64,000 nucleotides of DNA from Roseibium sp. MMSF_3544. GTDB taxonomy: Bacteria; Pseudomonadota; Alphaproteobacteria; Rhizobiales; Stappiaceae. The stretch covers positions 62,001-126,000 of the forward strand of contig NZ_JASHKA010000001.1 in NCBI RefSeq assembly GCF_030732845.1, read 5' to 3'. Positions 8,986-17,278 of the stretch are shown here, piece after piece; positions within the stretch are counted from its first letter, which is position 1, and every line of letters begins with the position of its first letter. The notes beneath the pieces are model-generated. The model made no database searches and had not been told where the DNA came from. It worked only from the letters and a program-made list of their open reading frames with translations. Position numbers and translations under genes: made by a program.

Positions 8986-11069
8986 CAGCTGGCGTCCTTT
9001 CGGATCAAGAGAAGGCAGCCGTCTGGTTGGCCAATTGCCCGGTAAGCAGATGTCACGATTGTGGAGGTTTCCACCTCGACGATTACCGCTGGACCGTCCA
9101 CGGCGGACCCGCTCTTCATTGACCGTCGCTCGACCTCCTGCGCTTCGACGTCCCGGCGCAAGGCGGCGTCATAGATGACCCTGGTGCGCGAGATGGTTGC
9201 CGCGTCTCTACCATTTTGACGATGAACCGCATCCGGTTCCGGCAATACAGAGGCGACGGTCAGGGACCAGTTCGTGATCTCGGGAGCAAGCCCGTCAATC
9301 GTGCGGCCGAAGAGTGTGCGGTAGGCCTCCTCAAAGGCTGTGAGGATCTCATCGACATCGCAGCCGGAAAACGCCTTATGCGGCAGCGGCACGGGGATTT
9401 CCCAGCCTTGTCCGGCGTAGCGCATGAACGCGGTAAGGCTTGTGGTTGTCCGGCCGTCTCGAACGCCTTGTTCGACGAACTCCCGGGCTTCGACCTCCAT
9501 CGCCTGAAGCGCTGCATTGACCGCGCCTGCATCGAATTCCGACAACGTCTGGAACAGGCCCCGGGTCGCCTCGTAGCTGAAGGGAGCGCGCAAAAATCCG
9601 ATCGCGGACCCGACGCCCGCGCCCGGGGGGATGAGCAAGGCATCGATGCCCAGCTTTTCACACAGACGGCAAGCGTGCAGTGGGGCACCGCCTCCGAACG
9701 CGATCATGGTGAAGTGCTCAATGTCGCGGCCATTTTCAACGGTGTGGACCCGCGCCGCGTTCGCCATGTTTTCATCGACCATCTCGGTCACGCCGAAGGC
9801 GGCCTCGGTCACCTCGATGCCCTGCGCGGAAGCGATCTTGTCGGACAGGGCGGTGAAGGCGTTGTCGACGGACAAGGGTATTTCACCACCGGCAAAGTTG
9901 TCCGGATCCAACCTGCCGAGAACCAGGTTTGAGTCCGTGACCGTCGGTTCGACCCCGCCTCGCTGATAGCAGGCAGGCCCCGGTTCGGAAGCAGCTGAAC
10001 GCGGCCCGACCTGAATACGGCCCATCTGGTCGATCGAGGCGATCGATCCGCCACCTGCGCCGATTTCAACCATCTCCACCACCGGGGTGGACACAGTCAT
10101 GCCCGACCCTTTCTTGAAGCGGTAGGTGCGGGCGACCTCAAACGTGCTTGCTGTTTTCGGCGAGCCATTCTCGATGAGGCAGATCTTTGCTGTTGTTCCG
10201 CCCATGTCGAACGACATGACCTTTTCGATGCCGTGCGCGCGTGCGAACTCGGCAGCAAAGATGGCGCCGCCTGCAGGCCCGGATTCCAGCAGCCGCACCG
10301 GTTGCTCTGACGCCGTCTCAACCGAGATCAGGCCGCCGCCGGAATGCAGCATGAAGACCGGGGCGTTTATTCCGCTCCCGCGAAGTTTGGTGACGAGGCG
10401 GTTCAGGTATGCCGAGACCTGCGGCTGGACATAGGCGTTGGCAATAACGGTGTTGAATCGCGGCAGCTCGCGCATTTGCGGTGAGATGACGGATGAGAGC
10501 GAGACAGACAGGTCCGGAGACAGGTCTTTCAAGGCGTCTGCCATCATCCTTTCGTGTGCATCGTTCGCATAGGCGTGCATCAGGCCGATCGCGACTGCTT
10601 CGAAGCCACTTTCCACGATGCGGCGCGCCATTTGCTGCGTCTCGGCCGGATCAAGAGCAAGCAGCACATCCCCCTTCGGTCCGACCCGCTCGTTCAAGGT
10701 GAAGCGGTGCTTTCTAGGTACCAGCGGCTTTGGCAATTGCAGGTTCAGGTCATATTGCTCAAACCGGTTTTCGGACCGCATCTCAATGACGTCGCGAAAT
10801 CCTTCCGTCGTGATGAAGGCCATATTGGCACCGCGTCGTTCGATCAGCGCATTCGTGACCAGCGTGGTTCCATGAATGACCTGACCAATGTCCGAAAGCG
10901 GGATGCGCGCGTTTTGGGCGGCGATTTCAATGCCTTTCAAGATCGCCCGTTCCGGCTCGGCGTAATCCGTCAGCACCTTGCACGTGGCCGTACCGCCCGG
11001 ATGGTCGAGCGCGACATCGGTAAACGTGCCGCCAATATCCACACCAACGCGAATGTCGGACCGGGTCAT
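8985..11069 (-). CDS. hyuA: Hydantoinase/oxoprolinase A-type subunit
   Basis: A 694-residue HyuA-family subunit with the sugar-kinase-like ATP fold. It has VGVDIGGTFTDVALD at the N-terminus, HGTTLVTNALIERRG, the SGPAGG phosphate loop, FDMGGTTAK, and the conserved AFGGGAPLHACRL near residue 470. Full length for the family. ATP hydrolysis drives opening of an amide ring, or phosphorylation of an enol in carboxylase relatives; no gamma subunit of acetone carboxylase is nearby, which favours the hydrolase group. Five bases separate it from the oxidase upstream. Confidence 0.88.
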   Translation of the reverse strand: MTRSDIRVGVDIGGTFTDVALDHPGGTATCKVLTDYAEPERAILKGIEIAAQNARIPLSDIGQVIHGTTLVTNALIERRGANMAFITTEGFRDVIEMRSENRFEQYDLNLQLPKPLVPRKHRFTLNERVGPKGDVLLALDPAETQQMARRIVESGFEAVAIGLMHAYANDAHERMMADALKDLSPDLSVSLSSVISPQMRELPRFNTVIANAYVQPQVSAYLNRLVTKLRGSGINAPVFMLHSGGGLISVETASEQPVRLLESGPAGGAIFAAEFARAHGIEKVMSFDMGGTTAKICLIENGSPKTASTFEVARTYRFKKGSGMTVSTPVVEMVEIGAGGGSIASIDQMGRIQVGPRSAASEPGPACYQRGGVEPTVTDSNLVLGRLDPDNFAGGEIPLSVDNAFTALSDKIASAQGIEVTEAAFGVTEMVDENMANAARVHTVENGRDIEHFTMIAFGGGAPLHACRLCEKLGIDALLIPPGAGVGSAIGFLRAPFSYEATRGLFQTLSEFDAGAVNAALQAMEVEAREFVEQGVRDGRTTTSLTAFMRYAGQGWEIPVPLPHKAFSGCDVDEILTAFEEAYRTLFGRTIDGLAPEITNWSLTVASVLPEPDAVHRQNGRDAATISRTRVIYDAALRRDVEAQEVERRSMKSGSAVDGPAVIVEVETSTIVTSAYRAIGQPDGCLLLIRKDAS

Positions 11070-11074
11070 GCTTG

Positions 11075-12349
11075 TCAGAATCCTTTGATGAACTGGTTGG
11101 CCGTGAAGGCAATATTGTAGAAGCGGGACATCACCGGCGCGTTCGTGACTGCGGCCATATCAGTTGTTGGAAGCGGCAAGTCTTCCGGTTTCATGCCTGT
11201 CAACAGACCTGCAATGCCTTGCCCGAAGATGGTTCCTGTGGTGATGCCTCGGCCATTGTAGCCGATGGGCGTAAAGAGACCATCGTCGAGCACATGAATG
11301 CGTGGCAGATGATCCGGCGTCATCGCAATCTGGCCATGCCATGCTTCTTCAAAACGAATGTCGCCGAGGCCCGGAAAGAGACGGGACAGCTGCTTCTTGG
11401 CCCATCGGTGGGAAAGACCCTTGGATTTGTCGCCAATTACTTTTCCCATGGACCCGATGATCAGGCGATCCGCATTGTCCCGCCGAAGCGAGAACATGAT
11501 GGGCGCGGTGTCCCACAGCCCCTGACGTTCCGGCAGAATGTGGGCCGCCTGTTCTCCCAACGGCTCGGTTGCCAGCTGGAAATAATGGATCATCGTGTAG
11601 GTCTTCTTCAGCCCGGGCCAAAGAGTGTCGGTGTAAGCGTTTGTGCCGAGAACAACCGATTTGGCAGAGATCTGTCCTTTGTCGGCGTGGACTGTCCAGC
11701 CGTCGCCCGTTTTTTGCAGGGACGTAACTTTGACGCCTGTGCTGATCGATGCGCCCGCGGCCCTGGCGGCCCGCGCAAGACCGCGGCAATATCCCATCGG
11801 GTTGATGGTGCCGGCGCGATGGTCAACCAGCCCGCCGTGAAAGGCCTTTGTTCCTATCTTCTCTGAAATTTGCTCACGGTTGAGCAGATCAACCGGTTCG
11901 CCCATGGAGTTCCATTCCTTCCACCTGGCTTCCAGGTCCCGAAAACCGGAGGGGGCATGCGCCGCGTGAATGGTGCCGTTTCGTGTTGCTTCGCAGCGGA
12001 TCTGGTGCTTTTCAATCAGATCAAAAACCATCGAAGGTCCACTGCCAAAGCGTTGCAGGAAGCGTGGGCCGTAGGTGGTGCCGAGCTTTTCGCGCACTTG
12101 TGTGGGAGGTAGCCATATGCCGGCATTCACCAGCCCGACATTGCGGCCCGATCCCCCAAAACCGATATGATTGGCTTCGATGACACAGGCCGACAGTCCT
12201 GCCTCGCTGCAGTGAAGCGCGGTCGACAAACCGGTAAAGCCGCCGCCGACGATCACGACGTCGAACTTTTCTCCTTCCGGCAACTGACCTTCCAGGTCAC
12301 GTTCCTCAGCAGAGACATCCCAAAGGGAAACAGGCATTGTCCGGGTCAA
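11075..12349 (-). CDS. FAD-dependent amine/amino-acid oxidoreductase (DAO family)
   Basis: A 424-residue DadA/PuuB-like flavoprotein. The Rossmann motif VIVGGGFTGLSTALHCSEAG sits near residue 35, with the FAD-binding GSGRNVGLVNAG region after it, and the C-terminal TPIGYNGRGITTGTIFGQ closes the flavin site. Such enzymes oxidise secondary or primary amines of amino acids (gamma-glutamylputrescine, sarcosine, D-amino acids). I choose a TTG start at 12349 because AAGGAGG stands eight bases before it; the ATG at 12337 would be about 20 bases away. It is the first gene of the operon and follows a candidate -35 at 12421-12426 and the operator at 12440-12458. Confidence 0.85.
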   Translation of the reverse strand: MTRTMPVSLWDVSAEERDLEGQLPEGEKFDVVIVGGGFTGLSTALHCSEAGLSACVIEANHIGFGGSGRNVGLVNAGIWLPPTQVREKLGTTYGPRFLQRFGSGPSMVFDLIEKHQIRCEATRNGTIHAAHAPSGFRDLEARWKEWNSMGEPVDLLNREQISEKIGTKAFHGGLVDHRAGTINPMGYCRGLARAARAAGASISTGVKVTSLQKTGDGWTVHADKGQISAKSVVLGTNAYTDTLWPGLKKTYTMIHYFQLATEPLGEQAAHILPERQGLWDTAPIMFSLRRDNADRLIIGSMGKVIGDKSKGLSHRWAKKQLSRLFPGLGDIRFEEAWHGQIAMTPDHLPRIHVLDDGLFTPIGYNGRGITTGTIFGQGIAGLLTGMKPEDLPLPTTDMAAVTNAPVMSRFYNIAFTANQFIKGF

Positions 12350-12420
12350 AGCGACAGCCTCCTTTTTGCGGCCTTCAAAATTTCCGGCCTTCTGGATTAC
12401 TTGCAAACAACCCTATCGCG

Positions 12421-12426
12421 TGTCAA
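12421..12426 (-). promoter_or_regulatory. Candidate -35 box of the oxidase/hyu operon
   Basis: The minus strand reads ATATTGACAC here, with a perfect TTGACA. It begins 13 bases from the operator at 12440-12458. The same ATATTGACAC stands at the same distance from the operator before the C-S lyase (16051-16056). The -10 is poor, about 17 bases further on. Confidence 0.5.
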
Positions 12427-12439
12427 TATAAGAAATAAA

Positions 12440-12458
12440 TGTTTTATATATCGGAACA
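12440..12458 (+). promoter_or_regulatory. Putative IclR operator 1 (rhodanese / oxidase operon)
   Basis: TGTTTTATATATCGGAACA. Its reverse complement differs by one base of 19 from operator 3 at 19158-19176 and matches 14 of 19 at operator 2 (16019-16037). It lies in the 118-base gap between divergent genes, nine bases before the rhodanese ATG. The repeat is seen directly; assignment to the IclR protein at 12915 is inference. Confidence 0.6.
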
Positions 12459-12467
12459 GTAGGCGAA

Positions 12468-12869
12468 ATGAAAAAACTTGCCAAAAGCGCAGCGAGCATG
12501 GTTGCGGACGCGCGGTCGCGGATTGAAGAAGTGGAAGTTCCGGACCTGATCTCCGCAATGGACGACCCCGATGTTGTGATTGTCGACATCCGCGACGTGC
12601 GTGAACGTCAACGATCGGGTTTCATTCCCGGAAGCGTGCATGCACCCAGGGGAATGGTGGAGTTCTGGGTCGATCCGGAAAGCCCTTATTTCAAGGAGGT
12701 TTTTGGTGAAGACAAGAAGTTCGTCTTCCACTGCGCCTCCGGCTGGCGGTCGGCGCTGACGGTCGCGACGCTGCAGGACATGGGCTTTGACGCAGCGCAC
12801 CTGCGGGAAGGCTTTTCCGAATGGGTCAAGCAGGGTGGGCCGGTCGAAATGCCGGAGCCGAAGTCCTGA
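12468..12869 (+). CDS. Rhodanese-domain sulfurtransferase
   Basis: A 133-residue single-domain rhodanese without signal peptide. The CDC25-like active loop is FHCASGWRSA with the persulfide-forming Cys at residue 89. The preceding VDIRDVRERQRSGFIPGSVHAP is the usual rhodanese beginning. It would move sulfane sulfur between persulfides and acceptors such as thiosulfate, sulfite or cyanide. It is transcribed away from the oxidase operon from a shared operator region. An ETHE1-like persulfide dioxygenase and a C-S lyase in the same island point to handling sulfur released from an organic substrate. Confidence 0.9.
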   Translation: MKKLAKSAASMVADARSRIEEVEVPDLISAMDDPDVVIVDIRDVRERQRSGFIPGSVHAPRGMVEFWVDPESPYFKEVFGEDKKFVFHCASGWRSALTVATLQDMGFDAAHLREGFSEWVKQGGPVEMPEPKS

Positions 12870-12914
12870 AACCGGGGCCACTCGCTGTGCAAAGGATTGC
12901 ACGGGGTTTTCGCG

Positions 12915-13685
12915 CTAGACCCTGGAAAGTTTTCGCGAAACGGCTTCCGCGGCATGCGCGGAAAGCGCGCCGAACCGCTCCTCTCCATTGTCAGGCAGGT
13001 TCACGTTCGGCACAGAGATGCCAATGGCTGCGACGGCTTCGCCATCAGGAAGCTTGATGGCTGCACCGAAGCTCAAGATCCGGTCGCGGAACTCCCCTGT
13101 GTCAAATGCGTAGCCGCGCATGCGGGTTGCCTCGATATCCTCGTCGAGCTGGCTCAAGGTCGTCAGGGTACGGTTGGTGAACGACTGAAGCGGTTCGGAC
13201 AGTTTCTCGCGCAGACTGTTGTAGTTTGCAGCCAGAATTGCCTTGCCGGTTCCCACGCAGTGGATCGGTGCCGAACCGCCGATCGGGTTCCAGGAGCGGA
13301 TCGGCTTCTTGCTTTCAATCTTGTCGATATAGACCACGTTGAACTGTTCCGGCACGGCCAGATAGATCGTCTCTCCCGTTTCATCGGCGAGATATGCCAT
13401 TTCAGGGGCCGCAAGCTCCCGAAGGTTGAGACTGTCCACGGTGGAGCGGCCGACCTGCCACATCTTGAGCGTGACGGCATAGCTGCCATCTTCCCTTTGA
13501 GTGACATAGCCCAGTCTCGAAAGCGTCTGGAGCAGTCGAAAGGTGTTTGACTTTGTGAGTTCCAGCGAGCGGGAAATCTCTGTAACGCCGAGCGAACGGC
13601 GCGCTTCGGCAAGTTTCTCAAGTATCGCCAGGCCTTTGGAAAGCGTGGAATCAACTTTTGCTTCAGTCGGTTTCTTTTCGGACAT
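12915..13685 (-). CDS. IclR-family transcriptional regulator
   Basis: A 256-residue regulator. The N-terminal winged helix-turn-helix (about residues 12-75) reads LSKGLAILEKLAE, LGVTEISRSLELTKSNTFRLL and TLSRLGYVTQRED. The C-terminal effector domain keeps the IclR signature near GGSAPIHCVGTGKAILA. Two bases separate its ATG from the stop of the reductase gene, so it is made from that transcript. Three similar 19-bp sites in the promoter regions around it (12440, 16019, 19158) are its likely operators, including one in its own promoter. The ligand, probably a pathway metabolite, is unknown. Confidence 0.9.
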   Translation of the reverse strand: MSEKKPTEAKVDSTLSKGLAILEKLAEARRSLGVTEISRSLELTKSNTFRLLQTLSRLGYVTQREDGSYAVTLKMWQVGRSTVDSLNLRELAAPEMAYLADETGETIYLAVPEQFNVVYIDKIESKKPIRSWNPIGGSAPIHCVGTGKAILAANYNSLREKLSEPLQSFTNRTLTTLSQLDEDIEATRMRGYAFDTGEFRDRILSFGAAIKLPDGEAVAAIGISVPNVNLPDNGEERFGALSAHAAEAVSRKLSRV

Positions 13686-13687
13686 AT

Positions 13688-16015
13688 TCAGTCTTTGCTG
13701 GCGTTTTGCCGCAATGTAACGGACGACTCAGCAAAGGTAAATCGGGGCGGCGTGTGCGCCTCGACGTCCGGGATGGGGGCCTCGAACCGTCTGATTTCCA
13801 CCTGGGTTGAGTGCGCGGCGGTACTTTGCGTCAGCGAGGATGTTCGAAGGTCGTGCGTGAGGACATTCGGGTTGCCGTGCCTGTCTCGATGGTCGGGATC
13901 CGAAAAGTCCGGATCGTACCAGGCACCGGTCCACAAGAACACGCAGCCCTTGCGGATCTCATCGGTGATCCGCGCGCCTGCAAGGCATTTGCCGCGCGAA
14001 TTGAAAAGCTCAACCACATCGCCATTCGAAATCCCGCGCTCCGCGGCGTCCTCGGGATTTATCAGGACGGGTTCGCGTTGTTGGACCTTGGCGGCAAGGC
14101 TTGTTGCGCCATTGTCGAGCTGGCTGTGCAAGCGCGTGCCCGGTTGCCCCGAGATCAACGCAAGAGAATGGACCCGATGGTTGCCGGACTTTCGATCTCT
14201 CGGTTCGAACCAGCTGGGGTGGCCTGGACAGTCGGGCAGGTTCATGTCCGCAATTTTCTGCGAATAGAGTTCGATACGTCCGCTGGCGGTCGGCAGCGGG
14301 CAGTTGACCGGGTCTTCGCGGAACTCCGACAGGAAAATCTGATCAGGAGAAGGGTCGGGCAGGGTTATCACGTCACCGGCAATGAACGTATCCCAGTCGG
14401 GCAGCGCAATGCCTTCTTCAGCAGCGGCTGCAACGGTTTCCTCCCAGAGCCTCAGCAGCCAACCCCGTTCATCGAGCCCTTCAGAAAACGCATCCATGTT
14501 GCCAAGGCGCCTTGAAAGGGCGCTGTAGATTTGAAACTCCGTTCGCGCGTCGCCGGGAGGCGCAACACAGGCTGGCATCGGAACAAGGGCATTGTCGGAC
14601 TTGCCCGCGCCGAAGTCGGTTCTCTCCGGCGGTGCTGCGACGGGCAGGACGATATCCGCGTGCCGTGCCGTGGCGGTCCAGTTGATTTCATTGACGACAA
14701 TGGTATCCGGCCTTGAGAAGGCACGGCGGAGCCTGTTCAGGTCCTGATGGTGATGAAACGGATTGCCGCCGGCCCACCACACCATTCTCGCGTCCGGCAA
14801 TTTCCGTCTGTCTCCCAGATACATGTATTCCTGGCCGGGATTGAGCAGCATCTCCGAAATCATGCTTACGGGGATGAACTCCGAAACGGCATTCTTTCCC
14901 TGAGACAGAGCGCCCGGGCGGAAAAGCCGTTCCGTGTTGCCGATGTTGCCGTTGACCGCATATCCAATGGTGAAGCCGCCTCCCGGGAGGCCGACCTGGC
15001 CCAGCATTGCAGCCAGTGAAATGGTCATCCAGAGCGGTTGCTCGCCGTAATCGGCCCGCTGCAGACTGGCAGCGCAGGAAATCATGGTGCGCTTGCGCGC
15101 CATCTCGCGCGCCAGTGCGCGCAACCTCGAAGCCGAAATTCCGGATTGCTGCTCCGCCCACGCGGCTGTCTTGGCAACACCATCGGTCTTGCCAAGAAGG
15201 TAATCCTCCAGACGGCCAAATCCGGTTGTGTAACGCTCCAGAAAATCCTTGTCGTGGAGGTCTTCTTCCAGAAGCGTGTGAGCAAGGCCCATCATGATCG
15301 CGACATCCGAGCCGGGCAGTGGTGCGAGCCATTCGGCATTTACCGACTCCGCCAAGTCACTTTTCAGCGGACTGAAATTTACAAATTTGACACCGGCCCT
15401 TGCGCATTTTTTCAGGCTCTCGGCCTTTCGATGTTTTGAGATGCCACCGTCGCTAACCTGGCTGTTTCGCATCGCCAGTCCCCCGAAGGCGACGACGAGT
15501 TCGCCGTGGTCAGCAACGACTGACCATCTTGTGGCCTGCGCGACATGGTTGCGAAAATTTCCCACAATGAAGGGCAGCAGGCCAAGTGCAGCATTGTAGC
15601 TGTAGTTGCCTTCCGAGCGCACATAGCCGCCCTGGGTGTTCAAAAAGCGTTTGAGCTGACTTTGCGCATGGTGAAATCGACCGGCACTCGACCAGCCGTA
15701 AGAGCCGGCGAAAATCGACTTGTTGCCATAGGTCTGCTTCACCCGTTTGAGTTCGGCCGTCAGGATCTCGTTCATTTCGTCCCAGGAAACTTCGACGAAT
15801 GGGTCTTCGCCCCGTGTTGAGGGCGCCGGGCCGTTTTCATACCAACCCTTCCGGACCGCTGGACGCAGAACGCGCGCGGACCCGCTCAAGCTGGACGCAA
15901 TATTTCCGTTGATGGGGGAGGGGTCCGGGTCGCCGGAATGAGGGACGACCGATGCTATGCGGCCGTTTTCAACTGTGATGTGGCCAACGCCCCAATGATT
16001 GGATGTGAGGTGCAT
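13688..16015 (-). CDS. Molybdopterin S-/N-oxide reductase, BisC-like
   Basis: A 775-residue bis-MGD oxidoreductase of the DMSO-reductase family that lacks the N-terminal 4Fe-4S cluster. The start HWGVGHITVENGRI, the KGWYENGPAPSTRGEDPFV stretch and GSYGWSSAGRFHHAQ with the Mo-coordinating Ser near residue 109 match BisC/TorZ/DMSO-reductase types. Middle and C-terminal MGD domains (WWAGGNPFHHHQDLN, RLHSQLDNG) are complete. No twin-arginine signal is visible, so it should act in the cytoplasm like BisC, reducing a sulfoxide such as biotin or methionine sulfoxide or another S-oxide. I choose the ATG at 16015; an upstream GTG at 16057 would put the operator inside the gene. Confidence 0.85.
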   Translation of the reverse strand: MHLTSNHWGVGHITVENGRIASVVPHSGDPDPSPINGNIASSLSGSARVLRPAVRKGWYENGPAPSTRGEDPFVEVSWDEMNEILTAELKRVKQTYGNKSIFAGSYGWSSAGRFHHAQSQLKRFLNTQGGYVRSEGNYSYNAALGLLPFIVGNFRNHVAQATRWSVVADHGELVVAFGGLAMRNSQVSDGGISKHRKAESLKKCARAGVKFVNFSPLKSDLAESVNAEWLAPLPGSDVAIMMGLAHTLLEEDLHDKDFLERYTTGFGRLEDYLLGKTDGVAKTAAWAEQQSGISASRLRALAREMARKRTMISCAASLQRADYGEQPLWMTISLAAMLGQVGLPGGGFTIGYAVNGNIGNTERLFRPGALSQGKNAVSEFIPVSMISEMLLNPGQEYMYLGDRRKLPDARMVWWAGGNPFHHHQDLNRLRRAFSRPDTIVVNEINWTATARHADIVLPVAAPPERTDFGAGKSDNALVPMPACVAPPGDARTEFQIYSALSRRLGNMDAFSEGLDERGWLLRLWEETVAAAAEEGIALPDWDTFIAGDVITLPDPSPDQIFLSEFREDPVNCPLPTASGRIELYSQKIADMNLPDCPGHPSWFEPRDRKSGNHRVHSLALISGQPGTRLHSQLDNGATSLAAKVQQREPVLINPEDAAERGISNGDVVELFNSRGKCLAGARITDEIRKGCVFLWTGAWYDPDFSDPDHRDRHGNPNVLTHDLRTSSLTQSTAAHSTQVEIRRFEAPIPDVEAHTPPRFTFAESSVTLRQNASKD

Positions 16016-16018
16016 TTC

Positions 16019-16037
16019 TGTTTCGTTAAATGGAACA
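16019..16037 (+). promoter_or_regulatory. Putative IclR operator 2 (lyase / reductase-iclR)
   Basis: TGTTTCGTTAAATGGAACA, a partial inverted repeat with the same TGTT...AACA ends as the other two sites. It lies three bases before the reductase start and 13 bases before the TTGACA of the divergent lyase gene, the same geometry as operator 1. Confidence 0.55.
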
Positions 16038-16050
16038 ATCTTTCTGCATA

Positions 16051-16056
16051 TTGACA
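16051..16056 (+). promoter_or_regulatory. Candidate -35 box of the C-S lyase gene
   Basis: A perfect TTGACA inside ATATTGACAC. A weak -10 would lie near 16074-16079 and transcription would start about 27 bases before the lyase ATG. Confidence 0.45.
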
Positions 16057-16065
16057 CACATAATG

Positions 16066-16094
16066 TCGAGTGTCATCAATTCAACAACACTCGA
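16066..16094. repeat. Inverted repeat in the lyase leader
   Basis: TCGAGTGT (16066-16073) and ACACTCGA (16087-16094) are perfect inverted copies around a 13-base loop. A shorter palindrome CACTCGAGTG overlaps the right arm (16088-16097). It ends just before the ribosome-binding site, so it could be a second protein site or an RNA hairpin affecting translation. Confidence 0.5.
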
Positions 16095-16112
16095 GTGCAG
16101 GAGCCCGACAGA

Positions 16113-17270
16113 ATGAAACCGACGAGTCTCGCCGATACTCTGGTTCATCGCGGAAGACCGCAAGACCCGCTGGGAAGGCAGGTGAACTGGCCGGTGGAAC
16201 TGGGGTCGACCGTTGTTTTCGACAGTCTCGACGCGTTTGAGGCAGCGCGAGAGGCGCGGTACGAAAACGGCACGCCCTACTACGGGAGATACGGAAACGC
16301 GGCGACGTTCTCGCTTGAGGACCTGCTGGCAGAGTTGGACGAAGCCGACGGGGTCACGCTGACCTCATCCGGCGTTTCCGCGATAACCGCCGCGTTGCTT
16401 TCCGTCGCAAGGCCAGCCTCGCATTTGCTTGTTTCGGAAAATCTTTACGGGAATACCCGGGCATTCTGCGATGGACTACTGGCGGCGATATATGTCGAGA
16501 TCGAACCTTTCGATCCGATCGGTGGCATTGCCGGGAAACTTCGCAGGAACACCTGCGCGGTCATGGCGGAAGCTCCGGGATCAGGCACGTTTGAAGTCTG
16601 CGACCTGCCGCAGATTTCAAATCTTGCTGCGGAACAGGGCGTGCCGGTCATATTCGACAATACCTGGGCGTCGCCCGTTTTTTGCAAGCCGCTGGGCCTT
16701 GGGGCGGACATCGTTGTTTATTCCGGTTCAAAGCACCTGTGCGGACACTCCGATGCCATGCTGGGTGTCATCGCAGCGAACAGCAAATACCACTCTCTGG
16801 TGCGCCGTACGGTGATGTCGTTGGGTGATAAACCGGGCGCTCAGGAAGTCTTCCTGGCGCTCAGGGGCGCGCGCACGCTGAAGATGCGCATGGAGTATCA
16901 GGATGGCACGGGCAGGGAGATGGCTGCCTGGCTTGCGCAACAAAAGTGTGTCGCGCGCGTGTTGCACCCGGCTTTTGAAACCTGCCCCGGACACGAAATC
17001 TGGAAAAGGGATTTCTCCGGTGCTGCCAGCCTGTTCTCGGTGATTTTCAAAGCGGTTTCCGAACAACGGTTTCGTGCTTTCGTCGACGGTCTTCAGTGTT
17101 TCGGCATTGGGGTCAGTTGGGGCGGTTACGAGAGCCTGGTTTTGCCGATGACCTCCGAGCGCAGCCGCCAATTGGAAGACGGTCCGCTCCTGCGTGTGAA
17201 CATCGGTTTTGAAGACCCTGAGACCCTCAAAGCCGACTTCACACAAGCGTTCAAATTTCTTCAGGACTGA
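16113..17270 (+). CDS. Cystathionine beta-lyase (MetC-like) PLP enzyme
   Basis: A 385-residue Cys/Met-metabolism PLP enzyme (fold type I). YYGRYGNAATFSLEDLLAELD contributes the Tyr/Arg that hold the PLP phosphate; VIFDNTWASP carries the Asp that pairs with the pyridine nitrogen; YSGSKHLCGHSDAMLG holds the Schiff-base Lys. The GVSWGGYESLVLP segment near the end is typical of MetC-type beta-lyases rather than MetB or methionine gamma-lyases. Such enzymes cleave cystathionine, cystine and cysteine S-conjugates to pyruvate, ammonia and a thiol. The start at 16113 has CAGGAG nine bases before it. Operon context with a VOC protein, and shared control with oxidases and an importer, suggest catabolism rather than methionine synthesis. 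Confidence 0.85.
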   Translation: MKPTSLADTLVHRGRPQDPLGRQVNWPVELGSTVVFDSLDAFEAAREARYENGTPYYGRYGNAATFSLEDLLAELDEADGVTLTSSGVSAITAALLSVARPASHLLVSENLYGNTRAFCDGLLAAIYVEIEPFDPIGGIAGKLRRNTCAVMAEAPGSGTFEVCDLPQISNLAAEQGVPVIFDNTWASPVFCKPLGLGADIVVYSGSKHLCGHSDAMLGVIAANSKYHSLVRRTVMSLGDKPGAQEVFLALRGARTLKMRMEYQDGTGREMAAWLAQQKCVARVLHPAFETCPGHEIWKRDFSGAASLFSVIFKAVSEQRFRAFVDGLQCFGIGVSWGGYESLVLPMTSERSRQLEDGPLLRVNIGFEDPETLKADFTQAFKFLQD

Positions 17271-17278
17271 GTACAGCC

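Noticed and set aside
8985..11069. Acetone or acetophenone carboxylase instead of hydantoinase/oxoprolinase
   Set aside because: No third subunit or other carboxylase gene is near; the two-subunit layout with an amine oxidase fits the hydrolase group better, though the substrate stays open.
16016..16057. Upstream GTG start for the S-oxide reductase
   Set aside because: The added 14 residues do not resemble the family and would place the operator and spacer inside the gene; HWGVGHITVENG starts right after the ATG at 16015.
16113..17270. Methionine gamma-lyase or cystathionine gamma-synthase
   Set aside because: The SGSKHLCGHSDAMLG and GVSWGGYESLVLP segments fit MetC-type beta-lyases better.
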